In this document: one piece after another, positions 1 to 4,792 of the stretch
Layout of the letters: every line of letters starts with the position of its first letter
How positions within the stretch are numbered: the stretch's first letter is position 1
From: Cytophagales bacterium
GTDB taxonomy: Bacteria; Bacteroidota; Bacteroidia; Cytophagales; Cyclobacteriaceae
Reading direction: 5' to 3'
Assembly (NCBI GenBank): GCA_029262955.1
Contig: JAJCYL010000519.1
Location: 1 to 5,162, forward strand
DNA: 5,162 bases
Made by a program: the position numbers and the translations under genes
Notes under the pieces: model-generated
The model's input: only the letters and a program-made list of their open reading frames with translations
Databases searched by the model: none
Told to the model about the DNA's origin: nothing

Positions 1-51
1 GTAAATCTCTTAGTGAGATTACACGAGATAAATATTGAGGCAACTACGTAG
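1..51 (+). CDS. possible C-terminal end of an upstream gene, cut by the window edge
   Basis: Frame 1 is open from the window edge to a TAG at 49-51 and would encode the tail VNLLVRLHEINIEATT. Frame 3 is also open, to a TGA at 36-38 (KSLSEITRDKY), so the frame is not certain. Bases 1-17 resemble 1487-1504 inside the second paralog (GTAAAT...TTAGTGAG), which weakly suggests a third, degraded paralog ending here. Too little is present to assign a product. Confidence 0.2.
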   Translation, partial: VNLLVRLHEINIEATT

Positions 52-93
52 ATGAAATTTTGGTACACTGGAATGAAATAACACTTTTGATGA

Positions 94-381
94 ATGGTTA
101 ACGTAGACTATGAGATCGTTGATCAGGTTTTTGAAAGTTTAATAATAGAACAGCAGCGGTGCAGTTGGTACCAGTTATTTGATGTTTATACTGTTGACAA
201 TATTGAGGACTTTAAATTGCAATTGAGAACGACGGAGCTTCAGCGGATAGTGGTCACCTCCTGTAGGGTAATGGGAATGCGCATACAGTGGTTTCGAGAT
301 TATTACATTTTTAAGAAAGATTTGAAGAATAGGGGAATAGAGGAATTCAACCAGATACCTACCAATGTCCAAATTGTTTAA
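94..381 (+). CDS. hypothetical protein, paralog 1 of a small Cys-containing family
   Basis: This is a 95-residue protein that I do not recognise. It is clearly related to the protein at 1385-1645: over about 62 aligned residues roughly half are identical. Shared blocks are VF-x-x-LI...QQRC-x-W (residues 12-25), I-x-(E/D)FK...LR (about 37-45), and VT-x-C-x-VMGMRIQWF-x-DYYI (about 54-72). Two cysteines, the QQRC cysteine and the one before VMGM, are kept in both. It has no signal peptide or membrane segment and looks like a small soluble, mainly helical protein. Beyond residue 75 the tail (KDLKNRGIEEFNQIPTNVQIV) has no counterpart in the paralog. The ATG at 94 is favoured because it aligns with the start of the paralog. 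No Shine-Dalgarno sequence is visible. The next gene follows after 70 bp, and that gap holds a fragment of the window's repeat element. Confidence 0.75.
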   Translation: MVNVDYEIVDQVFESLIIEQQRCSWYQLFDVYTVDNIEDFKLQLRTTELQRIVVTSCRVMGMRIQWFRDYYIFKKDLKNRGIEEFNQIPTNVQIV

Positions 382-413
382 TTGATTTAATGAAAATGGA
401 TTGATTTTAAACC

Positions 414-484
414 TATTATACCATTGCTGGTAATCAGATCGTTTCTTAGAAGTGATTTATGAAGGCCATTTTGAGTCATTTGTC
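414..484 (+). repeat. tail-only fragment of the structured repeat element
   Basis: ACCATTGCTGG at 420-430 matches ACCATTGCCTGG at 2300-2311 in copy A. AGATCGTTTCTTAGAAGTG at 436-454 matches 3318-3341 of copy B once a 4-nt gap is allowed. GAAGGCCATTTTGAGTCATTTG at 461-482 matches GAAAGCCGTTTTTAGCAATTG at 3343-3363. The order and spacing are as in the full copies, but no stem-bulge-stem head or GGGGT hairpin is present upstream, where gene 94-381 lies instead. The fragment overlaps the predicted start of the 452-895 gene. Confidence 0.5.
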
Positions 485-895
485 TTAATTTTAGAGTGTA
501 TCAGCAATATTTTGGTGAAATCAGTACTAATATCAATTATCCTGGATAAGAAAATTGAGCTTATTGAAGGTGTTGACATTCCTATTTACAGATATGAAGG
601 AAATCTATACACCGGGAATGTTACCGGTAAAGTGAAGATGGAAGATAGAATTTTTGAGTTTTATGCTTCTTTAATAGGAGGGAGGTTGATTGGAACAGTA
701 TACATTCAGAATGGGTATAAAAAATATTATTGTACTTACAATCCGAAAACGAATCAGCCATCACTTTGTATTGTCTATTGTCCTGATGAAACGAATTATC
801 AGCACATTACTTATAGTAATGGTGTGCCGGTTCAATATAATACTGTCAGCAATTGTGATCCTGGTCCTATTGAAATTCCACCGTCAATTAATTAG
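452..895 (+). CDS. hypothetical beta-rich protein with faint MORN-like repeats
   Basis: The reading frame encodes 147 residues from a GTG at 452. The part from about residue 41 on is rich in beta-strand residues and has Gly-turn patterns: YEGNLYTGNVTGK (48-60), IGGRLIGTVYIQNG (75-88) and YSNGVPVQYN (121-130). These recall the G-x-L-x-x-G-x-x-x-G spacing of MORN_2 / YwqK-type antitoxin repeats, but they are degenerate and this is only a suggestion. There are several cysteines (C94, C106, C110, C135) and a Pro-rich end (PGPIEIPPSIN). The start is doubtful. The first 22 residues are encoded by DNA that matches the tail of the repeat element (414-484), and no in-frame ATG occurs before codon 63. 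A GTG at 515 (reading MKSVLISIILDKK) is a plausible alternative. If so, residues 22-35 could form a short hydrophobic N-terminus. The next gene starts 9 bp after the stop, which suggests co-transcription. Confidence 0.6.
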   Translation: MIYEGHFESFVLILECISNILVKSVLISIILDKKIELIEGVDIPIYRYEGNLYTGNVTGKVKMEDRIFEFYASLIGGRLIGTVYIQNGYKKYYCTYNPKTNQPSLCIVYCPDETNYQHITYSNGVPVQYNTVSNCDPGPIEIPPSIN

Positions 896-904
896 AAGTT
901 TTTA

Positions 905-1357
905 ATGACTCCGTTGTATCCATACTATCAATATTCAAATGTGTACATGGATTTTGTGTATGATAAAAAGTTAAATGTCTATGTCCGGATGATAGATTAT
1001 AAAACTGAAAATAGGAGGGAGCTTATTTTATCGAATTTGGAAGAATATCCTAAGAATGATTATGGAAAAACGATTGGCAGGCATGTAAAACTAGCTTTAG
1101 AAAAAGCTAAGTTCTTTATGAGCCTGGAAAGTTTGGAATATTTCACTGATATTGAACGAGAAATCCTTGCTTACATCAAAAACAGCAAGGTTCTATTTAT
1201 AGGTGATCTCAAGGAGAGTTTTAAATTGGGTACAAGCGAGATTACTGCTATACTTCGACCATTATCAGCGTACAGATTCATTGAGTTTAAGCCTCCATTG
1301 ATAAAATATATTAATGATCGTAAGCCCTTTAGTTTTTCAGAAAAATTTAAAGACTAA
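905..1357 (+). CDS. hypothetical protein with a C-terminal winged helix-turn-helix
   Basis: The protein has 150 residues and no signal peptide or membrane segment. Residues 81-130 read as a winged helix. Helix 1 is TDIEREILAYIKNS (81-94), helix 2 is FIGDLKESFKL (98-108), and a likely recognition helix TSEITAILRPLSAYRFIE (110-127) is followed by a short wing. This pattern is typical of MarR-like or other wHTH DNA-binding domains. The N-terminal 75 residues (a Tyr-rich start, then FVYDKKLNVYVRMIDY) look like a small beta-containing domain that I do not recognise. It lies 9 bp after the preceding gene and 27 bp before the next, so it is probably translated from the same mRNA. A likely role is regulator of this small gene set or DNA-binding partner of its neighbours; this is inference from the fold only. 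The ATG at 905 has no clear Shine-Dalgarno sequence. Confidence 0.7.
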   Translation: MTPLYPYYQYSNVYMDFVYDKKLNVYVRMIDYKTENRRELILSNLEEYPKNDYGKTIGRHVKLALEKAKFFMSLESLEYFTDIEREILAYIKNSKVLFIGDLKESFKLGTSEITAILRPLSAYRFIEFKPPLIKYINDRKPFSFSEKFKD

Positions 1358-1384
1358 GACTTGAATTTTTTAGAAGCAGATAAT

Positions 1385-1645
1385 ATGAAATCTAAGATCG
1401 ATTTTGAAGTACTGGAGGGTGTCTTTGATGGACTGATCACTGGACAGCAACGCTGCTGTTGGAAGGACCTATTGAACAAATTAGGAGTAAATACTATTAG
1501 TGAGTTTAAAGAAGCTCTAAGATCCTCTGAAGAGGTGAGATCGATTGCGGTGACTGCATGTGGTGTAATGGGTATGAGGATTCAATGGTTTAAAGATTAT
1601 TACATCTATGGATATAAAACAGCGAGGTTTGACTATAAGTTCTAG
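1385..1645 (+). CDS. hypothetical protein, paralog 2 of the small Cys-containing family
   Basis: This is an 86-residue paralog of the protein at 94-381. It keeps LI-x-x-QQRC-x-W, EFK-x-x-LR and VT-x-C-x-VMGMRIQWF-x-DYYI. The reading frame is open from a TTG at 1361, but the ATG at 1385 is chosen because MKSKIDFEVLEGVF then lines up with MVNVDYEIVDQVF of paralog 1. It has an additional Cys next to the conserved one (QQRCCW). Codons in the conserved block differ a lot between the two copies, so the duplication is old or the two copies arrived separately. It follows the winged-helix gene by 27 bp and is the last plus-strand gene before a terminator. The function is unknown. Finding two family members around an unrelated pair suggests that the family travels in modules. 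Confidence 0.75.
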   Translation: MKSKIDFEVLEGVFDGLITGQQRCCWKDLLNKLGVNTISEFKEALRSSEEVRSIAVTACGVMGMRIQWFKDYYIYGYKTARFDYKF

Positions 1646-1656
1646 GGAAAAGAAAT

Positions 1657-1689
1657 AAAAAAAAGGGCGTTAGCCCCTTAATATTTTAA
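1657..1689. terminator. bidirectional intrinsic terminator between convergent genes
   Basis: A GC-rich hairpin, AAGGGC-GTTA-GCCCCTT (1663-1679), has one bulged C. It is flanked on the left by eight A's (1657-1664) and on the right by AATATTTT. On the minus strand it is a textbook hairpin followed by a run of U's, directly after the stop of the coiled-coil gene at 1686. On the plus strand, with a weaker U-tract, it can end the 94-1645 gene set. Confidence 0.8.
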
Positions 1690-1943
1690 AGTACTCCAGC
1701 TAACTTAAATATTCCTATTAAAGAGGCCATTATAGTACCAACTGTGCCAATCCAAAAGATGAACATCCATTTGATGATGTCAGTTTTAAGGTTGGCCAGA
1801 TCTGTCTGTGTTGCCAATCCCGTGGATTGCTTCGTGAACTCCTTGTCAACTTTTTGTTCCATAAGTTCCAAAAGCATTTTGGATTCTTTTTCACCAAGCT
1901 TTTTCTTGATGACGTCATAAAATTCTAATTCTAAAGTACTCAT
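1686..1943 (-). CDS. small coiled-coil protein with a C-terminal membrane segment (DUF1640-like)
   Basis: The protein has 85 residues. Residues 5-57 are charged and heptad-like (YDVIKKKLGEKESKMLLELMEQKVDKEF, then ATQTDLANLKTDIIKW). Residues 58-82 form one hydrophobic segment (KWMFIFWIGTVGTIMASLIGIFKL). This arrangement, with a TKxDLAxLK-type coiled coil leading into IIKWMF and a single C-terminal helix, is that of bacterial DUF1640 / CCDC90-like proteins, which are thought to oligomerise with a tail anchor in the inner membrane. Their cellular role is not settled, and many bacterial members lie in mobile or toxin-rich regions. The gene ends at an intrinsic terminator, and its start codon is 50 bp from repeat copy A, which points the other way. 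It is therefore probably transcribed alone. Confidence 0.75.
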   Translation of the reverse strand: MSTLELEFYDVIKKKLGEKESKMLLELMEQKVDKEFTKQSTGLATQTDLANLKTDIIKWMFIFWIGTVGTIMASLIGIFKLAGVL

Positions 1944-1992
1944 AAGCTTATACGAATTTAGTGATTAATTGATTAATTATGAAAGTAATGAC

Positions 1993-2364
1993 CGGTTAGC
2001 GAAAGTGGTTCTTACTGACTAATGGCAAGGTGGCAGCGAAAAAGTCAGGAAGGTTCTATCGAATGTTTGCCTTTGCAAAAAATGAGCATGAAAGCCTTAG
2101 TTATTTGAACGACCTTGGTGTAATGGCTTTAAAAGTGTGGGGTCCAGTGTCAGTAAGAAAACCGAACTTTACCTCCATGATTGATTGATCTAGGTGCCGG
2201 GGCTACGGCAGGCCTGTCCGCCGCAGTATAAATGTAGGAGGAAAGACACACCATTGACGGGGTTTGGGGTTAAGACCCCATTATTTGAATGACCCACACA
2301 CCATTGCCTGGCCCGAGATCGTCAAGCAGAGGCGATCTATTTAACCCATTTTTATGATTATCTG
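1993..2364 (+). repeat. structured repeat element, copy A
   Basis: Stem 1 pairs CGGTT (1993-1997) with AACCG (2160-2164). The 11-nt bulge AGCGAAAGTGG (1998-2008) is on the 5' side only. Stem 2 pairs TTCTTACTGAC (2009-2019) with GTCAGTAAGAA (2149-2159) in 11 perfect pairs. After it come the box ATTGATTGAT (2180-2189), a GC-rich stretch, ACCATTGACGG (2250-2260) and the hairpin GGGGT-TAAG-ACCCC (2266-2279). Bases 2270-2295 equal 3271-3297 of copy B apart from one inserted G. The tail has a second hairpin, AGATCGTC/GGCGATCT (2316-2323 with 2331-2338). Strand is given as the orientation shared by all copies; the transcribed strand is not known. The element starts 50 bp upstream of the minus-strand coiled-coil gene. 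It is more GC-rich than the genes around it. Confidence 0.75.
2030..2188 (+). CDS. possible small ORF inside repeat copy A
   Basis: From 2000 to the TGA at 2186-2188 one frame is open, and it contains a GTG at 2030 and an ATG at 2063. From the GTG it would encode 52 residues (VAAKKSGRFYRMFAFAKN...VWGPVSVRKPNFTSMID), with a reasonable composition. The frame lies within the loop and 3' arm of stem 2 of copy A, and copies B and C do not carry an equivalent ORF. It may be a gene remnant caught in the element, a real micro-protein, or chance. I could not link it to any family. Confidence 0.25.
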   Translation: MAAKKSGRFYRMFAFAKNEHESLSYLNDLGVMALKVWGPVSVRKPNFTSMID

Positions 2365-2489
2365 ACCAAACTCATCAAAAACAGGGGGTTTATGGAAATT
2401 TTTTGAAAGTCTCCTATAATTATTAATAAGTTGTTTAACTTTGATTTACAACGGTATATATCGTTTAGAAGCCCAGTTAGTACGTAGAT

Positions 2490-2520
2490 AAGCCCTGCCA
2501 ATTTTGATGGGGTTTATTTT
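2490..2520 (+). terminator. possible weak terminator on the plus strand
   Basis: AAGCCC (2490-2495) can pair with GGGTTT (2510-2515) through one G-U pair, and ATTTTAGTT follows. It could end a plus-strand transcript coming out of repeat copy A. The rest of 2365-2540 has no gene that I can support. It holds only AT-rich sequence and a near-perfect dyad, AACGGTATATATCGTT (2450-2465). Confidence 0.3.
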
Positions 2521-2540
2521 AGTTATCCCCAACTGCAAAT

Positions 2541-2565
2541 AAAAAAAAGGCCTAGAGTAAGCCTT
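2541..2565 (-). terminator. intrinsic terminator of the RadC gene
   Basis: Read on the minus strand, AAGGC (complement of 2561-2565) and GCCTT (complement of 2547-2551) form a 5-bp stem that overlaps the last codons and the stop of the RadC gene. Eight U's follow (2541-2548). The gene therefore ends inside its own terminator, which is compact but common for small autonomous units. Confidence 0.65.
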
Positions 2566-3010
2566 CATCTGCAAATGAGAAATACCCATCTGTGGTAACA
2601 ATGATGTGATCGAGTACGAGAAGATCTAGAAACTTTCCCCCTGCTACTATCTTTTTAGTAAGGGCAATGTCTGTCTCGCTCGGCTGTATATTTCCCGATG
2701 GATGATTATGAGCAAGGACAATACTCGAACAGTTGGCTTTTAAGGCGGCAATGAAAATGATCTTTGGATCTGCAACCGTCCCCGATACTCCACCAGTTGA
2801 AACATTTATAATTCCCAGTACCCGGCAGGCACGGTTTAAAAGTATTGCTTTAAATTCTTCAATAAATTCGATTTTGTCTTCATTCCAATGTTCTTTAAAG
2901 ACTGCGTAGCAAACACCTGAGCTCTTAATTTGTACTCTTTCTGATGGCTTCACCTTGGTTTTGTAGGTTAACTCTATTTCAGCTACCTGGAAGGGATTAA
3001 ATGGTTTCAT
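2552..3010 (-). CDS. radC: RadC-like JAB-domain protein (stand-alone MPN/JAMM domain)
   Basis: The product belongs to the RadC family (JAB/MPN metalloprotease fold), in the short form without the N-terminal helix-hairpin-helix region. Counting from the longer start at 3034, the JAMM residues are E59 or E60 in IEEFKAILLNRA, then H109 and H111 in AHNHPSGN, and D122 in PSETD. All the metal-binding residues expected of an active site are present. The usual family end, DHIIVTTDGYFSFADEGLL, is intact, so the gene looks full length. The ATG at 3010 (MKPFNPFQVAEIEL) fits the family N-terminus better than the one at 3034, which adds MFNLLITF. The biochemical role of RadC proteins is unsettled despite the old DNA-repair name. 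Short forms are frequent on Bacteroidota mobile islands. The start lies 45 bp from repeat copy B, and the gene ends in its own terminator. Confidence 0.92.
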   Translation of the reverse strand: MKPFNPFQVAEIELTYKTKVKPSERVQIKSSGVCYAVFKEHWNEDKIEFIEEFKAILLNRACRVLGIINVSTGGVSGTVADPKIIFIAALKANCSSIVLAHNHPSGNIQPSETDIALTKKIVAGGKFLDLLVLDHIIVTTDGYFSFADEGLL

Positions 3011-3054
3011 AAATGTGATTAAAAGGTTAAACATTTAATTATTCCATCGAGCCA

Positions 3055-3364
3055 AGGCTAACGGCAGTGGTTTTAACTGAATTCGCAAATCTGTGGTGTT
3101 TGTGTGGGTAGGCTAAAAAGTCCCGATAAAAAGAAGGTAGAGGGTGGCGATATCGGGACGGCTTTACGGTGCGGGATTTGCTTTTCAGGTAAAAAGCCTA
3201 AACTTATGGTATCATTGATTGTGTGCCAGTTCCTGGAGGCCAAAACCGAAAGGAACACCGTTGGCGGGGTTTAAGACCCCATTAGTTTGAATGACCCTTA
3301 TCATTTTCGGAGTATAGAGATCGTCGCTTAGAGTCGAAGTGTGAAAGCCGTTTTTAGCAATTGT
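3055..3364 (+). repeat. structured repeat element, copy B
   Basis: Stem 1 pairs AGGCT (3055-3059) with AGCCT (3195-3199). The 11-nt one-sided bulge is AACGGCAGTGG (3060-3070). Stem 2 pairs TTTTAACTGAA (3071-3081) with TTCAGGTAAAA (3184-3194), 10 of 11 pairs. A further stem pairs GCAAATC (3085-3091) with GATTTGC (3175-3181), and inside it is a 9-bp stem, GTCCCGATA/TATCGGGAC (3120-3128 with 3151-3159). Then come ATTGATTG (3214-3221), the hairpin GTTCCT/AGGAAC (3229-3234 with 3251-3256), ACCGTTGGCGG (3257-3267), GGGGT-TTAAG-ACCCC (3266-3280), TTTGAATGACCC (3286-3297) and the AGATCGTC tail (3318-3325). It lies 45 bp from the preferred RadC start and points away from it. I see no convincing gene inside. 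Confidence 0.75.
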
Positions 3365-3416
3365 GGAAATCTCCCCACAGAATTTTTTAAATTGGGGTCA
3401 TAGTTTCAATTAGAAC

Positions 3417-3551
3417 ATGACCGAAGATCAAAGAGACGCTATAAAGGAGGCTCTTAAATTACTTATTATCCTTTGTATACTTATTGACCGTTCTCGTGAT
3501 CCGGAATTTGAAAAAGCTCAAAGAATTAAAAGATGCTTGAAGTTGCAGTGA
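3417..3551 (+). CDS. possible 44-residue small protein with a hydrophobic helix
   Basis: The ATG at 3417 opens a 44-residue frame, MTEDQRDAIKEALKLLIILC followed by ILIDRSRDPEFEKAQRIKRC and LKLQ. Residues 12-24 are strongly hydrophobic and flanked by acidic and then basic segments, so a short helix at the membrane or an amphipathic hairpin is likely. It overlaps the next small ORF by 19 bp, which suggests translational coupling. It starts about 50 bp after the tail of repeat copy B. I do not recognise the family. Its organised composition argues for a real gene, but its small size keeps confidence moderate. Confidence 0.45.
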   Translation: MTEDQRDAIKEALKLLIILCILIDRSRDPEFEKAQRIKRCLKLQ

Positions 3552-3622
3552 TCGTATTAATGTTTTTAGCCCTGGCCATCATGGGTATTGCCGGCATTAT
3601 TCGTTTTTCCAGAGATGATTAG
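3533..3622 (+). CDS. possible 29-residue single-pass membrane micro-protein
   Basis: The ATG at 3533 lies inside the end of the preceding ORF, in another frame. It encodes MLEVAVIVLMFLALAIMGIA followed by GIIRFSRDD. Residues 3-23 are an uninterrupted hydrophobic stretch and the tail is charged (R24, R27, D28, D29), the form of a one-helix membrane peptide. Size and form resemble tiny membrane subunits such as KdpF, but no kdp genes are near and I see no specific motif. The 19-bp overlap with the upstream ORF suggests that the two are expressed as a pair, possibly as membrane partners or as a small hydrophobic toxin-like peptide. Function unknown. Confidence 0.5.
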   Translation: MLEVAVIVLMFLALAIMGIAGIIRFSRDD

Positions 3623-3684
3623 GCAATCCCAGTTCCATTAATTCTAAGATTAGAGGTTTAATGGTACTGTATTAAAAATAGAAG

Positions 3685-3981
3685 TCACTTTAAAGGTTTT
3701 GATTTTTTTGATTTGATAAGGGTTATTCTTTCAAAGCCCCAAATTTTGTCAAACTCTGTTTCTTGAGGAACTAGCATTTTTTCACCTACTCGTGTATCGA
3801 GGGTTTCTTTTGAAGCAAAGACGAGTACTTCATAAAAGGTTTGATCAAATATGTTTGGTATGGCCATTATTTCGCCCTCGATGTAACAGTCTTTATTGGC
3901 TGGAAAGTCATAAGCGCGGATGTGATCACCGATACCGGCCAAGCCCTCATAAGTGATATTTGATTTGTCATCTTTGCTCAC
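3685..3981 (-). CDS. hypothetical protein, small SH3/KOW-like beta-barrel
   Basis: This is a 98-residue protein from a GTG start at 3981, preceded by the purine-rich TTTGGG. Residues 17-40 (IGDHIRAYDFPANKDCYIEGEIMA) and 50-73 (YEVLVFASKETLDTRVGEKMLVPQ) show the alternating pattern of a small five-stranded barrel. The phrase GD-x-(I/V)-RAYDFP-x-x-x-DCYIEGxI recurs in unnamed phage and plasmid proteins. The end is Lys-rich (LIKSKKSKPLK), which would suit nucleic-acid binding. No enzyme motif is visible. No convincing terminator follows the stop. About 68 bp upstream of its start is the Y-shaped fold at 4049-4108, on the same side as the repeat elements found upstream of the other minus-strand genes. 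Confidence 0.65.
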   Translation of the reverse strand: MSKDDKSNITYEGLAGIGDHIRAYDFPANKDCYIEGEIMAIPNIFDQTFYEVLVFASKETLDTRVGEKMLVPQETEFDKIWGFERITLIKSKKSKPLK

Positions 3982-4048
3982 CCCAAATCATTTTATATAG
4001 TAGCTAGTTATTAGTTCTAAGATAATCAAAAGCCGTTAATAACGACAA

Positions 4049-4108
4049 TCCGAAACAGGACGGCCTAAGCTGGCCACCTTACAATGGTGGTGCTACTCCT
4101 GCCCCGGA
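4049..4108. ncRNA. Y-shaped structured element upstream of the 98-residue gene
   Basis: The base stem pairs TCCG (4049-4052) with CGGA (4105-4108) and, after a 3x3 internal loop, CAGGA (4056-4060) with TCCTG (4097-4101). Two hairpins branch from it: GGCC-TAAGCT-GGCC (4062-4075) and (CC)ACC-TTACAAT-GGT(GG) (4074-4090). The result is a compact three-way junction with all stems Watson-Crick. It shares CAATGGTG with the reverse complement of the ACCATTG box of copies A and C, but little else, so kinship with the repeat element is doubtful. It may be a 5' leader structure of the minus-strand gene, an independent small RNA, or a folded-DNA site. Confidence 0.4.
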
Positions 4109-4118
4109 CACATCTCAA

Positions 4119-4132
4119 AGTCACCGGTGACT
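4119..4132. promoter_or_regulatory. perfect 14-bp palindrome, possible operator
   Basis: AGTCACCGGTGACT is its own reverse complement. It lies in the gap between the minus-strand gene starting at 3981 and the weak plus-strand ORF at 4164, next to the Y-shaped element. No U-run follows, so it is not an intrinsic terminator. A binding site for a dimeric regulator is possible; the regulator is unknown. Confidence 0.35.
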
Positions 4133-4163
4133 GTGAAATGTTATTCGCTATAATTATAAATAC

Positions 4164-4379
4164 TTGAAAAATATTTTTTGGCATGAAATAATTGAAAATA
4201 AATCAAACTTTTTTTCTGAAAGGGTGAAATCACTTTTCGAAATAGGGTGTTTTTACCCTGTCACAAATGGTGTGTTTTCTTGTAAAATTCAATTTAAAGG
4301 CATTGAGAGTGGCGTATTTGAAACAAAACCGTCCTGGTTGTGCAAAAACCGCAATGAAAGATGTTTCACACGAAGTTAG
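4164..4379 (+). CDS. doubtful small ORF
   Basis: A 71-residue frame starts at a TTG (MKNIFWHEIIENKSNFFSER...). It has four cysteines, no recognisable motif and no signal peptide. TATAAT-like AT-rich sequence (4150-4157) lies just upstream, and the frame converges on the minus-strand gene ending at 4405. The composition is not clearly coding or non-coding. A small hairpin, AGGGT-GTTTTT-ACCCT, sits inside it (about 4244-4259). It is kept at low confidence because the stretch 3982-4404 has no better gene. Confidence 0.22.
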   Translation: MKNIFWHEIIENKSNFFSERVKSLFEIGCFYPVTNGVFSCKIQFKGIESGVFETKPSWLCKNRNERCFTRS

Positions 4380-4404
4380 ATTTTAAACATTGGACCAAAG
4401 AAAT

Positions 4405-4737
4405 CTATCTGGAGATAAATTTCTCTGTTGAAACAAATTTCATCTCATCTATAATTCTGTTGAGAGTGGTATACTCAATATTTTTCCATTTATTTAGGTC
4501 CAATTGAGGAATCATTTGACCATTTTCGGAAGGTAGATAACTCAAACCTTCAGTTTGAAAAACATTTCCTTTATTGGTAATAGCAATATCTAACTTTTGA
4601 TAAACACCATTATAATCTCCTTCATAAAGTTCGATTTGAATAACATTACCAAAACCCTCTTTAATTTCACCCAACACAATGTTTTTGTTGGATTCCTCTT
4701 CTGAATTAGAAACGTTGAATTTTTGTAAATTTTTCAT
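4405..4737 (-). CDS. hypothetical protein of 110 residues
   Basis: I do not recognise this protein. The N-terminal 20 residues are polar (MKNLQKFNVSNSEEESNKN) and probably flexible. Residues 20-65 alternate like beta-strands (IVLGEIKEGFGNVIQIELYE, then YQKLDIAITNKGNVFQ), and residues 82-104 look helical (NKWKNIEYTTLNRIIDEMKF). There is no signal peptide, membrane segment or Cys. It could be a small alpha/beta domain. The ATG at 4737 has AT-rich sequence but no Shine-Dalgarno upstream. Repeat copy C starts 56 bp away and points in the other direction. No terminator hairpin is evident after the stop. Confidence 0.65.
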   Translation of the reverse strand: MKNLQKFNVSNSEEESNKNIVLGEIKEGFGNVIQIELYEGDYNGVYQKLDIAITNKGNVFQTEGLSYLPSENGQMIPQLDLNKWKNIEYTTLNRIIDEMKFVSTEKFISR

Positions 4738-4792
4738 AATTGATAAGTATTTAAGTTAAGAAAATTTGAAATAAATTATACTGTAAGAATCC

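Noticed and set aside
175..372. Minus-strand 65-residue ORF opposite the first paralog
   Set aside because: The plus-strand protein is conserved in a paralog at 1385-1645, which identifies the true coding strand.
690..905. Plus-strand 71-residue ORF overlapping 452-895
   Set aside because: It is an out-of-frame shadow of the longer gene; its Ile-rich product reflects the AT-rich codons of the other frame.
1730..1918. Second minus-strand frame within the coiled-coil gene
   Set aside because: It is a shadow frame; the 1686-1943 frame has the coiled-coil and membrane pattern.
1993..2364. The elements as canonical integron attC sites
   Set aside because: GCTAACGG and the ACCGTTGGC box look inverted to each other in copy B, but neither fits RYYYAAC/GTTRRRY. 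Copies A and C lose the AAC, the elements are about twice the usual size, and no integrase is in the window. A non-canonical recombination site remains open.
3073..3258. Minus-strand 61-residue ORF across copy B
   Set aside because: It lies wholly within the paired stems of the element, its protein has no domain-like pattern, and copies A and C have no equivalent.
3533..3622. The 29-residue ORF as KdpF
   Set aside because: Length and hydrophobicity match, but there is no kdpA, kdpB or kdpC nearby and no sequence feature specific to KdpF.
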